Shown here: in pieces, positions 25,767-33,829 of the stretch | How the letters are laid out: each line of letters begins with the position of its first letter | Numbering within the stretch: the first letter of the stretch is position 1 | Translations under genes and position numbers: made by a program | Assembly (NCBI RefSeq): GCF_003711205.1 | Contig: NZ_CP031013.1 | Coordinates: forward strand, 1,612,001-1,676,000 | DNA from: Polaromonas sp. SP1 | GTDB lineage: Bacteria > Pseudomonadota > Gammaproteobacteria > Burkholderiales > Burkholderiaceae_C | Length of the DNA stretch: 64,000 nucleotides | Direction of reading: 5' to 3' | The notes under the pieces: generated by a model | Told to the model about the DNA's origin: nothing | What the model saw: only the letters and a program-made list of their open reading frames with translations | Databases searched by the model: none

Positions 25767-26103
25767 GGGCGAACTCGCGGACAGTTAGGTGAAAGGCGTA
25801 TTTCATTTTGTCGTTCTTGTTGCCCCGGCACAAGCCGGTCGGCGCGGGTCATGCCCGCCCAGTGAATACGCAGCGTGCCGCCGGCTGGATTCAGCCCCGC
25901 CTTGACAGTGGACAGGGCCCAAAACGAAGCCTCGGGTAGGTGAACATGCCGGAATGAGGGTCGAAATATCCTGATTTGCCGGTAAATTGCCGTCAAGTCG
26001 CAAGTTGTCACATTCCCCGCCTAAAATCGCGCTAGTACCCAGGATGCACCGGGAGGGCATCCAAGGCAGATTTATCTGCGTATTCGATTGCGAAGGAGTT
26101 CAT
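25767..26103. other. Intergenic region between divergent GPx and desaturase-like genes
   Basis: 337 bases without a supported gene. It must hold the promoters of both divergent genes. The desaturase-like gene has a GGAG just before its ATG. No clear inverted repeat, terminator or sigma-E type promoter pair was found by eye. Confidence 0.5.
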
Positions 26104-26973
26104 ATGCTTTACCCCGAACTGTTCAAACAACTTGAATCCGTCCGCTGGGACATGGACAAGGATATCCCATGGGCCAGTTTTGACCCGGCCAAGCTGACCG
26201 ACGAGCAGGCCCAGACCATCAAGATGAACGCCATTACCGAGTGGTCCGCCCTGCCGGCTACCGAAATGTTCCTGCGCGACAACAAGGACGACAGCGATTT
26301 CTCGGCCTTCATGTCGATCTGGTTCTTCGAAGAGCAAAAACATTCGCTGGTGCTGATGGAGTACCTCAAGCGCTTCCGCCCCGACCTGGCCCCTACTGAA
26401 AAAGAGCTGCACGAAGTGCGCTTTGAGTTTGAGCCGGCGCCCGCGCTGGAAACCCTGATGCTGCATTTTTGCGGCGAGATCCGCCTGAACCACTGGTACC
26501 GCCGCGCCAGCGAATGGCACACCGAGCCCGTCATCAAGCAGATCTACACCCAACTGAGCCAGGATGAAGCGCGCCATGGCGGCGCCTACCTGCGCTACAT
26601 GAAGCGGGCTATCAACAATTTCGGCAATGAAGCCAAATCCGCCTTCACCAAGGTCGGCGTGCTGATGGCCAGCGCGCGCCGCACGGCGCAGGCGCTGCAC
26701 CCGACCAACCTTCACGTGAACAAAAGCCTGTTCCCGCGCGACACCATCCAGAGCCGCCTGCCCAACCCCGAGTGGCTGGAGCATTGGCTGGACACGCAGA
26801 TCAAATTTGACGCTGTGTGGGAAGGCAAAGTGGTTGATCGCATCCTGCACAACTTGAGCCTGCTGATGAACCAGAGCTTCAAGACTGTGCAGGAGCTGAA
26901 CCGCTACCGCAAGGAAGTCGGCAAAGAGCTGGCCGAGTCCATCGCCGCCAAACCGGCGCCCACAGGGGCTTGA
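26104..26973 (+). CDS. Acyl-ACP desaturase/ferritin-like di-iron protein
   Basis: 289 residues. The carboxylate-bridged di-iron ligands are visible in two helical pairs: WFFEEQKH (residues 73-80) and DEARHGGAY further on, with additional Glu in CGEIRLNHW. This matches the type 2 (soluble) fatty acid desaturase and ferritin-like superfamily. It may introduce a double bond or otherwise oxidise an acyl chain. ATG 26104 is preceded by GGAG. It is divergent from the GPx gene near the CFA-like operon and is followed by ridA with a one-base overlap. Direct evidence for the substrate is lacking. Confidence 0.8.
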   Translation: MLYPELFKQLESVRWDMDKDIPWASFDPAKLTDEQAQTIKMNAITEWSALPATEMFLRDNKDDSDFSAFMSIWFFEEQKHSLVLMEYLKRFRPDLAPTEKELHEVRFEFEPAPALETLMLHFCGEIRLNHWYRRASEWHTEPVIKQIYTQLSQDEARHGGAYLRYMKRAINNFGNEAKSAFTKVGVLMASARRTAQALHPTNLHVNKSLFPRDTIQSRLPNPEWLEHWLDTQIKFDAVWEGKVVDRILHNLSLLMNQSFKTVQELNRYRKEVGKELAESIAAKPAPTGA

Positions 26974-27323
26974 TGCAAGACGTCCGCTGGCCGAGTGCCT
27001 CGGGCGGTCGAAGCCGGGTGGTCGCCCGCGGCGCGCAGGTGTTCGCGGTGGCCAATGCCAGCGATGCTTCGCTGGATTTTGCCGGGCAGCTCGCGCAGAC
27101 GCTGGTGATGCTCGACGGGCACCTGGCGCATGTGGGCGCTTCGCGCGCCAGTTTGCTGAGCGTGCAGATTTTTCTGGCAGACCTTCAAGACAAAAAGCAG
27201 CTGGACCCGGTCTGGCGGCAATGGATCGGCGACGACAGCGCCGCCTGGCCTCAACGTGCGGTGGTGGGTGCGCAATTGGACGGTGGCCTGCTGGTGGAAA
27301 TCGTCGCCCAGGCCTTCCGGTAA
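26973..27323 (+). CDS. RidA/YjgF/UK114 family protein
   Basis: 116 residues. The fold pattern shows VVARGAQVFAVANASD, then FAGQLAQTLVMLDGHLAHVGASRASLLSVQIFLADL and a C-terminal VVGAQLDGGLLVEIVAQAF, as in the RidA family. RidA proteins deaminate reactive enamine/imine intermediates of amino-acid metabolism. The conserved arginine usual in the CxxQ-like segment is not obvious, so it may be a divergent subgroup. ATG 26973 overlaps the upstream stop (TGATG). The next gene begins nine bases after its stop, so the three form a likely transcription unit. Confidence 0.82.
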   Translation: MQDVRWPSASGGRSRVVARGAQVFAVANASDASLDFAGQLAQTLVMLDGHLAHVGASRASLLSVQIFLADLQDKKQLDPVWRQWIGDDSAAWPQRAVVGAQLDGGLLVEIVAQAFR

Positions 27324-27332
27324 AGTGGTGTG

Positions 27333-27836
27333 ATGCCCAGCGAGACCACCCTCCCCCCGCCGCCCCAGTTCCTGCAAAAAATCGCGTCTCGCGAGGAGGC
27401 GCCGCAGCGGCTGGCCGCATTGCCCAAGCCCATCGTTTTCACCAACGGCGTGTTTGATGTCTTGCATCGCGGCCATGTGACCTACCTGGCCCATGCGCGC
27501 GCGCTGGGCGGCAGCCTGGTGGTGGCGCTGAACACGGATGCGTCGGCACGGCGCCTGGGCAAGGGCCCGGACCGGCCGCTCAACAACCAGGAGGACCGCG
27601 CCATCATGATGGCCGCGCTGGCGTCGGTGAGCATGGTCACCTGGTTTGACGAGGACACGCCGCTCGAGCTGATCTCTGAATTGCAGCCCGACCTGCTGGT
27701 CAAGGGGGGCGACTACGACATGGACAAGCTCGCGGAAACGGCGGTGGTCAAGGCTTATGGCGGCCGTGCGCAGGCGATTCCGTTTGTGGACGGGTATTCA
27801 ACAACGGCTTTGGTCAAGAAAATCCGGTCGGCGTAA
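27333..27836 (+). CDS. rfaE2: D-glycero-beta-D-manno-heptose 1-phosphate adenylyltransferase
   Basis: 167 residues, the separate C-terminal domain type of HldE. It activates heptose-1-phosphate with ATP to ADP-heptose for the LPS inner core. The nucleotidyltransferase signature FTNGVFDVLHRGHVTYLA holds the HxGH motif, and DLLVKGGDYDMDKL is the second family block. No kinase domain is fused. It follows ridA by nine bases. A hairpin with a short T tail lies just after the stop. Despite distance it complements the surface-glycan genes at the start of the window. Confidence 0.92.
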   Translation: MPSETTLPPPPQFLQKIASREEAPQRLAALPKPIVFTNGVFDVLHRGHVTYLAHARALGGSLVVALNTDASARRLGKGPDRPLNNQEDRAIMMAALASVSMVTWFDEDTPLELISELQPDLLVKGGDYDMDKLAETAVVKAYGGRAQAIPFVDGYSTTALVKKIRSA

Positions 27837-27848
27837 CCCGGGGCCGGC

Positions 27849-27873
27849 ACCGCCTGCGGCGTCAGGCGGTTTT
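27849..27873 (+). terminator. Probable terminator of rfaE2
   Basis: ACCGCCTG and CAGGCGGT form a perfect 8-bp stem with a 6-nt loop, followed by TTT on the + strand. It extends over the stop codon of the convergent ketosynthase gene. Confidence 0.55.
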
Positions 27874-29109
27874 GGCGATCAGCACGGCGTTGGAACCGCC
27901 GAACGCAAATGAGTTGGACATCACGGCGCGCAGGCCTTTGGCATCCCGCGGCGCGAGCGGCAGGTAGTCCAGATCGCAGCGCGGGTCGGGGTTGTGCAGA
28001 AAGGCGGTGGGCGGCAACTGCCCGGCGCGCAAGGCCATCAGACTGGCAATGAATTCCATCGCACCCGCCGCGCCCATCGCGTGCCCATGCACGCCTTTAC
28101 TGGAGCTGATCGGCAGGCGCGCGGCCAGGTCCTGGAAGGCCAGCTTGATGGCGCTGGTTTCCACCACGTCACCGACATCGGTCGCGGTGCCGTGGGCATT
28201 GAGGTAACCGATGTCGGAAGCCTGCAGCTTGGCGTCTTCGAGTGCCAGCGTCATGGCGCGTGCCTGGCCCTGGGCGTCGGGCTGTGTCAGGTGGTGCGCG
28301 TCGGTGGTTGAGGCGTAGCCGCACAGCTCGGCGAGGATGTTGGCGCCGCGCCGTTTGGCGCTTTCCCATTCTTCCAGGACCAGCATGGCCGCACCTTCGG
28401 CCAGCACCAGGCCGCTGCGGTCGATGGAGAACGGACGGCAGGATGTTTCAGGGCCGTCGGCATGGGGCCTGGCCAGCGTGTGCATGGCCTGCCAGGCCTT
28501 GATGGTGCCGCGGTTCAGCAGCGCCTCGGAGCCGCCGGCCAGCATGGCGTCGGCGTAACCATGGCGAATTTGCCGGAAGGCCTCGCCGATGGACGTGGCC
28601 GACGATGCGCAGGCGTTGGAGACCGTGCTGCTCGGGCCCTTGAGGCCGAACTCCATGGAGACATGGGCGGCAATGGCGTTGTTCATGGCCAGCACCACCG
28701 TCATGGGGCGCAGGCGCGCGACTTTTTGCTCGAGCAATGAGGTGTAGGCCGCTTCGGTGGAGCCGGCGCCGCCGCTGCCCGTGCCCAGCGACACGCCAAA
28801 GCGCTCGGGGTTGAGGTCGTTTGGCAATGTGCCGGCCTCTGCAAGCAGCCCGGCTTGCGCCATGGCTTCGCGGCCGGCTACCAGCGCGAACTGGCTGACG
28901 CGGTCCATGGTCAACAGGCGCGCGCGCGGGAAATGGGGGTCGGGATCGAAATCAATGGAGCCCGCGAGCACACTTTCGGTGCCCGTGGGAAAGGCGATGT
29001 CGACGGCCCGGATGCCGGAGCGGGCCGAGAGCAGCGATTCAAAGAAAGTTGAAGTGCCGGTGCCGACGGCGGAGATGACGCCCAGACCCGTAATGGCAAC
29101 ACGACGCAT
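27862..29109 (-). CDS. Beta-ketoacyl-ACP synthase (KAS II/FabF-like)
   Basis: 415 residues, a thiolase-fold condensing enzyme. The catalytic Cys is in SNACASSATS (near residue 167). The two His are in NAHGTATDVGD and KGVHGHAMGAAG. It should elongate an acyl chain with malonyl-ACP. It is not in a fab cluster; instead it follows its own small ACP and a reductase, suggesting a dedicated product rather than bulk fatty acid. It lies 28 bases after the ACP gene, which indicates co-transcription. It is convergent with rfaE2. Confidence 0.92.
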   Translation of the reverse strand: MRRVAITGLGVISAVGTGTSTFFESLLSARSGIRAVDIAFPTGTESVLAGSIDFDPDPHFPRARLLTMDRVSQFALVAGREAMAQAGLLAEAGTLPNDLNPERFGVSLGTGSGGAGSTEAAYTSLLEQKVARLRPMTVVLAMNNAIAAHVSMEFGLKGPSSTVSNACASSATSIGEAFRQIRHGYADAMLAGGSEALLNRGTIKAWQAMHTLARPHADGPETSCRPFSIDRSGLVLAEGAAMLVLEEWESAKRRGANILAELCGYASTTDAHHLTQPDAQGQARAMTLALEDAKLQASDIGYLNAHGTATDVGDVVETSAIKLAFQDLAARLPISSSKGVHGHAMGAAGAMEFIASLMALRAGQLPPTAFLHNPDPRCDLDYLPLAPRDAKGLRAVMSNSFAFGGSNAVLIAKTA

Positions 29110-29137
29110 GGGGTGTCCTGGAGGGCCCGCCAGGGGC

Positions 29138-29377
29138 TCAGGCGGCTGGTTTGCCCGCCGGCAGCAAAGGCTCGATCAGCTGGACCATTTCCGCAAGGGT
29201 GCGGGGCGGGTTGGCCTGGTCGGGAATCTGGATGCCGAACTGGTCTTCGATCTGGAACAGGAATTCGATGACCGCCAGCGAGTCGAGCCCCAGGCTTTCC
29301 AGCGTCGCATCCGGCAGCAGTTTGTCTTCGCTGATGCCAAATGTCTCGGCAAAAAGATTGATCAAATCAGAATTCAT
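29138..29377 (-). CDS. Acyl carrier protein
   Basis: 79 residues, normal ACP size. The phosphopantetheine attachment motif is LDSLAVIEFL with Ser33. It is acidic and lacks a signal peptide. The first Met is chosen at 29377, just inside a GTG at 29380. Its sequence differs from the usual AcpP consensus (GADSLDTVEL is absent), suggesting a specialised carrier paired with the adjacent ketosynthase. No phosphopantetheinyl transferase gene is near, so the cell's general enzyme would have to activate it. Confidence 0.9.
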   Translation of the reverse strand: MNSDLINLFAETFGISEDKLLPDATLESLGLDSLAVIEFLFQIEDQFGIQIPDQANPPRTLAEMVQLIEPLLPAGKPAA

Positions 29378-29500
29378 CACCCAACCAGTACGTATGTATG
29401 CAAAGCGTCATTGTCCCACCATCGCCATGACAAGCCGACGATTGGCGATTGTTCAGACCTCAAGGTCATTTTACAAAAGCGGTGGCGTTGTTTTTGTGCC

Positions 29501-30547
29501 TCAAGGCGTGTACATCTGCCGGACTGCATCCGACAGGCTGAACGTTCCCAACAGCTCCCCTAAATAACTGACCGGCGCCGGCGCAACGGCCGCCGCGCCG
29601 ATTTCTGTGCGCAACCGGGCGTTGCTGAACACCGCGTCGGCTGTCAAAAAAGGCAAATAGGGTTGCAGTGCGTCGAACATCCATCGCTGGCGGGCAAATT
29701 TGGGTGTTGGCACGTAGTCGCGCCCCCGCATCACCAGCTTGCCGATGCCCGGCATCGTGGCCGTCAATTCGTCGGCCAGTGCTTTGAACGTCATGGAGTC
29801 TTCGCCGGTTGACACGTGGTAGCAGTCGTGTGCCAGCGTGTCCTTGAGCAGCATCTCGGCAAAAGCGCCGGCGATGAAGTCCACTGGCGCGAAATCGAGC
29901 CTGGCCAGTGGGTCCAGCGGCACATCGCCGAGCTCGGCCATCACGGGAATCGACCACAGCATGTTGCGCGACAGCTTGGCGTCGTCAATGCCGCGCGACA
30001 GCACGATGCCGGGACGCAGGCTGACAAAAGGGCTGCCGGCGGCACGCAGCAGGGTTTCGGCGTCGCGCTTGGAGCGGATGTAGTCGTTGGCATAGCCGGC
30101 AAAGGGCATGTCTTCGGTGATGACGCCGCGCGGCTCGGTCGTGACCGCCGCCGTGCCGACAAAGAAGCCGCGCTGGGAGGGCGTCAGGTTCTTCAGGATG
30201 CTGGAGAAGTTCTCGGCCGCCTTGATATTGATAGGGTAAACCCCGGCGCCCGGTTTGAACGAGGTGCTGGCGGCCGAGTGCAGGATCACGTCGGCCGATT
30301 GCAGGACGGCCGTACTCAGGCCAAAGTTGGGTTCGATGACGTCGCCGGCTTCGGCGGACACCATCTCGGCAAATTCGGGTTTCCATAAAACGCTTTTTTG
30401 CAGGCGTTCGAGGAGGCGGGCACGGGCCTGGTTCGAATCGGCGGCGCGCACCACAGCAGTGCTGTAGACGCCGCGCGCGGCCAGAAGAAGCATCAACTCG
30501 CCGCCAATCAGGCCGGTTGCGCCCGAAAGCAGTACGCGTTTTGACAT
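29501..30547 (-). CDS. NAD(P)-dependent thioester-reductase/epimerase-like extended SDR
   Basis: 348 residues. The N-terminal cofactor loop is LSGATGLIGGELMLLL (residues 7-22). FAGYANDYIRSKRDAE holds the Y-x3-K pair. HSAASTSFKPG resembles the NAD-binding_4/thioester-reductase (male sterility) family, in which an acyl thioester on ACP or CoA is reduced to an aldehyde or alcohol. Being upstream of ACP and ketosynthase genes on the same strand supports an acyl-ACP substrate. The ACP gene begins 123 bases after its stop. The alternative is a sugar or steroid-type epimerase. Confidence 0.75.
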   Translation of the reverse strand: MSKRVLLSGATGLIGGELMLLLAARGVYSTAVVRAADSNQARARLLERLQKSVLWKPEFAEMVSAEAGDVIEPNFGLSTAVLQSADVILHSAASTSFKPGAGVYPINIKAAENFSSILKNLTPSQRGFFVGTAAVTTEPRGVITEDMPFAGYANDYIRSKRDAETLLRAAGSPFVSLRPGIVLSRGIDDAKLSRNMLWSIPVMAELGDVPLDPLARLDFAPVDFIAGAFAEMLLKDTLAHDCYHVSTGEDSMTFKALADELTATMPGIGKLVMRGRDYVPTPKFARQRWMFDALQPYLPFLTADAVFSNARLRTEIGAAAVAPAPVSYLGELLGTFSLSDAVRQMYTP

Positions 30548-30654
30548 GTGAAGAAATGTAAAGCTGAACCCACGAGTATAAGCCAGCCTACTACTCTGAC
30601 CGGCAAAATTCCCATGGTCCCAGGCGTCTAAATCCCCTCAAAACGCCGTAAATC

Positions 30655-30690
30655 ACACGGTGCGGCGCCTTTTGACGCGCCGCCGGTGTC
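30655..30690 (-). terminator. Possible hairpin terminator after the RND pump gene
   Basis: GCGGCGC and GCGCCGC pair with an 8-nt loop, with additional pairing of ACAC and GTGT outside. It lies just downstream of the stop of the pump gene, in the direction of transcription. There is no U tract, so termination efficiency is uncertain. Confidence 0.35.
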
Positions 30691-30694
30691 TCCT

Positions 30695-33600
30695 CTATTT
30701 GGTGGAGGACTCCACGGCCGGGATTTCCGGGGCTTTTTCGTCACCCCGGTGCCCGCGCAGCCGTGCCGTCATGCGCTTGATCAGGTGCTCCAGGTCGTCG
30801 ATATAGGTAAACACCGCCGGCACCACCAGCAGGCTGAGCACGGTCGAGGTGATCAGCCCGCCGATGACGGCAATCGACATCGGCGAGCGAAAGCTCGGGT
30901 CGGCCGCGCCGAAGCCCAGGGCGATCGGCATCATGCCGGCGCCCATGGCCAGCGTGGTCATGATGATGGGCCGTGCCCGCTTGTGGCAGGCGTCCAGCAG
31001 CGCATCCCAGCGCGACAGGTTGTGGTCGCGCCGCGCGACGATGGCGTATTCCACCAGCAGGATGGAGTTTTTGGTGGCAATGCCCATCAGCATGATCAGC
31101 CCGATGAGCGAAGGCATGGAAAAGCTCTTCTGTGCGATCAGCAGGCCGACGAAGGCGCCGCCCAGGGACAGCGGCAGGGCGGCCAGAATCGTCACCGGGT
31201 GCAGGAAGTCCTTGAACAGCAGCACCAGCACGATGTAGATGCACAGCACGCCGGTCAGCATGGCCAGGCCGAAGCTGGCAAACAGCTCGCCCATGACCTC
31301 GGCGTCGCCGACTTCCACCACCCGCACGCCCGCGGGCAGGTTCTTGATGGCCGGCAGCAGCTTGACCTCTTCGGTGATGTCGCCCAGCGCGCGGCCCGAG
31401 AGTTCGATTTCAAACTTCACATTGCGCGAGCGGTCGTAGCGGTCGATGATGGCCGGCCCGCCCGCCACTTCCAGCGTGGCCACCTGGCCCAGCATCACCG
31501 GCCCCACGCCCGGCTTCACGCTGGGCACCGTCAGGCGCTCCAGCACGCTCAAATCCTTGCGTGCGGCATCGTCCAGCTTCACCACGATGGGCACCTGCCG
31601 CTGCGACAGGTTCAGCTTGGGCAACGATTCTTCATAGTCGCCCACGGTGGCGATGCGCAGCGTCTCGCCCATGGCCGCGCTGGTCACGCCGAGGTCGGCG
31701 GCGCGGGCGAAGTCCGGCCTGATCGCGATTTCAGGCCTGACCAGGCTGGCGCTGGACGAAATATTGCCCAGCCCCGGGATGGTGCGCAGGTCTTTCTCGA
31801 CGGCAAGCGCCGCCGCCAGCAAGGCGTTGGAATCCTCGGCCGTGAGCATCAGGATGTAGGCCTCGCCCGAGCCGCCCAGGCCCACCTTGCTGCGCACGCC
31901 CGGCACGGCTTCGAGTGCGGCCCGCATCTTGTTTTCGATGCCCTGCTTGCGCGGCCGTTCGGTGCGTTCGTCGAGCAGCACCGTCAGCGTGGCCTTTCGG
32001 GTTTCGGCCGCGCCCTGCATGGCGAACGGGTCGCCGCCGGCGGCGCCGCCGCCTATGGTGGTGTAGACGCTTTTCACGTGCTCGACCTTGCTGATGAGCT
32101 GGCGCGCGTGTTCTGCTGAAGCCTTGGTTTGCGTCAAGGTGGCGCCGGGCGGCAGCTCCAGGTAGACCTGCGTCTGCGAGTTGTCGTCCGGCGGGATGAA
32201 GCCGGTGGGCAGCAGGGGGATCAGCGCCACCGAGCCGAAGAAAAAGAGCGTCGCCGCTGCCATGGTCGTCTTGCGGTGCTTCATGCACCAGGCCGCGCAG
32301 CGCATGTAAAAGCGCATCCAGCCCGGGTCTTTGTGGTCGCCGACGATGGGTTTGAGGATGTAGGCCGCCATCATGGGCGTGAGCACCCGCGCCACCACCA
32401 GCGAGGCGAACACCGCCAGCGAAGCCGTCCAGCCGAACTGCTTGAAGAACTTGCCGGCCACGCCGCTCATGAAGGCGGTGGGCAAAAACACCGCGATCAG
32501 CGTGAAGGTGGTGGCGACCACCGCCAGGCCGATTTCATCGGCCGCTTCCATGGCGGCTTCGTAAGGCGTTTTTCCCATGCGCAGGTGGCGCACGATGTTC
32601 TCGACCTCCACGATGGCATCGTCCACCAGGATGCCGATCACCAGCGAGAGCGCCAGCAGCGTGATCACGTTGATGGAAAAGCCGAGCATGTGCATGCCGA
32701 TAAACGCCGGGATCACCGACAGCGGCAGCGCCACGGCCGAGACAAAGGTGGCGCGCCAGTCGCGCAGGAAGAGCCACACCACCAGCACCGCCAGGATGCC
32801 GCCCTCATAGAGCAGGTGCATGGAGCCGTCGTATTCCTCCTGCACCGGTTTCACGAAGTTGAAGGCCTCGGTGAGCTCCACATCGGGGTGCTGCAGCTTG
32901 AGCTCGGCCAGCGCCGCCTGCACGGCCGCGCCCACGGTTACTTCGCTCTCGCCGCGGCTGCGCGACACCTCAAAGCCCACCACCGGCTTGCCGTCGAGCA
33001 GGGCGGCGGCGCGGGGCTCGGCCGTGGTGTCGCTCACGGTGGCCACTTCATCCAGGCGGATGCGCCGGCCGTCGCTCAGCGCCAGCTCCATGCTGCCGAG
33101 TTCGGCGGCGGACTTGACGGTGGCCATGGTGCGGATGGGCTGCTCGCTGCCGCCCAGGTCGGCGCGGCCGCCCGCGCTTTCGGTTTGCACCTGGCGCAAC
33201 TGGCGAGAAATATCGGCGGCCGTCGCGCCCAGCGCCTGCAGGCGCGACGGGTCCAGCGCGATGCGCACCTCGCGCGAAACGCCGCCCACGCGGTTGACGG
33301 CGCCCACGCCGCGCACCGACAGCAGCTTGCGGGAGATGTCGTTGTCGACAAACCAGGACAGGGCTTCGTCGTCCATGCGCGGCGAGCGGATGGTGAAGGC
33401 CAGCACCGGCTGGCCGGCCAGGTCCATCTTGGTGACGACCGGGTCACGCACGTCGGCCGGCAACTCGCCGCGCACCTTGGCCACGGCGGCCCGCACGTCG
33501 TCGACGGCTTCCTGCACCGGTTTTTCGAGGCGGAACTCGGCGGTGATGGTAGCGCCGCCGTCCTGCACCTTGGTGTAGATGTGCTTGAGGCCCTGCACCG

Positions 33601-33817
33601 TGGCAATGGAGTTCTCGAGCTTGCGGGCCACTTCCGTTTCAAGCTGCGCCGGGGCGGCGCCCGGCAGCGCGGCGGACACCGTCACCGTCGGCAGGTCGAT
33701 GTCGGGGAAGTTCTGTACCTTCATGGCCTTGAACGACAGCATGCCGGCGAAGGTCAGCAGCACAAACAGCATGACCGCGGGGATCGGGTTTTTGATCGAC
33801 CATGAGGAGACGTTCAT
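30695..33817 (-). CDS. RND-family (HAE1) efflux pump inner-membrane subunit
   Basis: 1040 residues, the usual AcrB/MexB-type length. The N-terminus (WSIKNPIPAVMLFVLLTFAGMLSF) is helix 1. The proton-relay Asp pair is in GILVDDAIVEVEN near residue 400. Two large periplasmic loops are present, and a second helix bundle ends at the C-terminus (TSTVLSLLVVPAVFTYIDDL). It pumps hydrophobic compounds out of the periplasm or inner membrane using the proton gradient. It is the last gene of the tetR-OMF-adaptor-pump operon, 12 bases after the adaptor. Substrates cannot be read from sequence. Confidence 0.94.
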   Translation of the reverse strand: MNVSSWSIKNPIPAVMLFVLLTFAGMLSFKAMKVQNFPDIDLPTVTVSAALPGAAPAQLETEVARKLENSIATVQGLKHIYTKVQDGGATITAEFRLEKPVQEAVDDVRAAVAKVRGELPADVRDPVVTKMDLAGQPVLAFTIRSPRMDDEALSWFVDNDISRKLLSVRGVGAVNRVGGVSREVRIALDPSRLQALGATAADISRQLRQVQTESAGGRADLGGSEQPIRTMATVKSAAELGSMELALSDGRRIRLDEVATVSDTTAEPRAAALLDGKPVVGFEVSRSRGESEVTVGAAVQAALAELKLQHPDVELTEAFNFVKPVQEEYDGSMHLLYEGGILAVLVVWLFLRDWRATFVSAVALPLSVIPAFIGMHMLGFSINVITLLALSLVIGILVDDAIVEVENIVRHLRMGKTPYEAAMEAADEIGLAVVATTFTLIAVFLPTAFMSGVAGKFFKQFGWTASLAVFASLVVARVLTPMMAAYILKPIVGDHKDPGWMRFYMRCAAWCMKHRKTTMAAATLFFFGSVALIPLLPTGFIPPDDNSQTQVYLELPPGATLTQTKASAEHARQLISKVEHVKSVYTTIGGGAAGGDPFAMQGAAETRKATLTVLLDERTERPRKQGIENKMRAALEAVPGVRSKVGLGGSGEAYILMLTAEDSNALLAAALAVEKDLRTIPGLGNISSSASLVRPEIAIRPDFARAADLGVTSAAMGETLRIATVGDYEESLPKLNLSQRQVPIVVKLDDAARKDLSVLERLTVPSVKPGVGPVMLGQVATLEVAGGPAIIDRYDRSRNVKFEIELSGRALGDITEEVKLLPAIKNLPAGVRVVEVGDAEVMGELFASFGLAMLTGVLCIYIVLVLLFKDFLHPVTILAALPLSLGGAFVGLLIAQKSFSMPSLIGLIMLMGIATKNSILLVEYAIVARRDHNLSRWDALLDACHKRARPIIMTTLAMGAGMMPIALGFGAADPSFRSPMSIAVIGGLITSTVLSLLVVPAVFTYIDDLEHLIKRMTARLRGHRGDEKAPEIPAVESSTK

Positions 33818-33829
33818 CTGGAATGCTCC

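Noticed and set aside
24901-25833. A 310-codon minus-strand frame covering the leader of the lipid operon and the GPx gene
   Set aside because: It overlaps the GPx gene in another frame on the same strand and has no domain or ribosome binding site.
30428-30440. GGTTCGAATC, like the T-loop of a tRNA
   Set aside because: It lies in the coding region of the thioester-reductase-like gene and no cloverleaf can be drawn around it.
32129-33805. A 558-codon frame on the + strand across the RND pump gene
   Set aside because: It is antisense to a pump gene with an unmistakable RND sequence and is His/Arg/Gly-rich without motifs.
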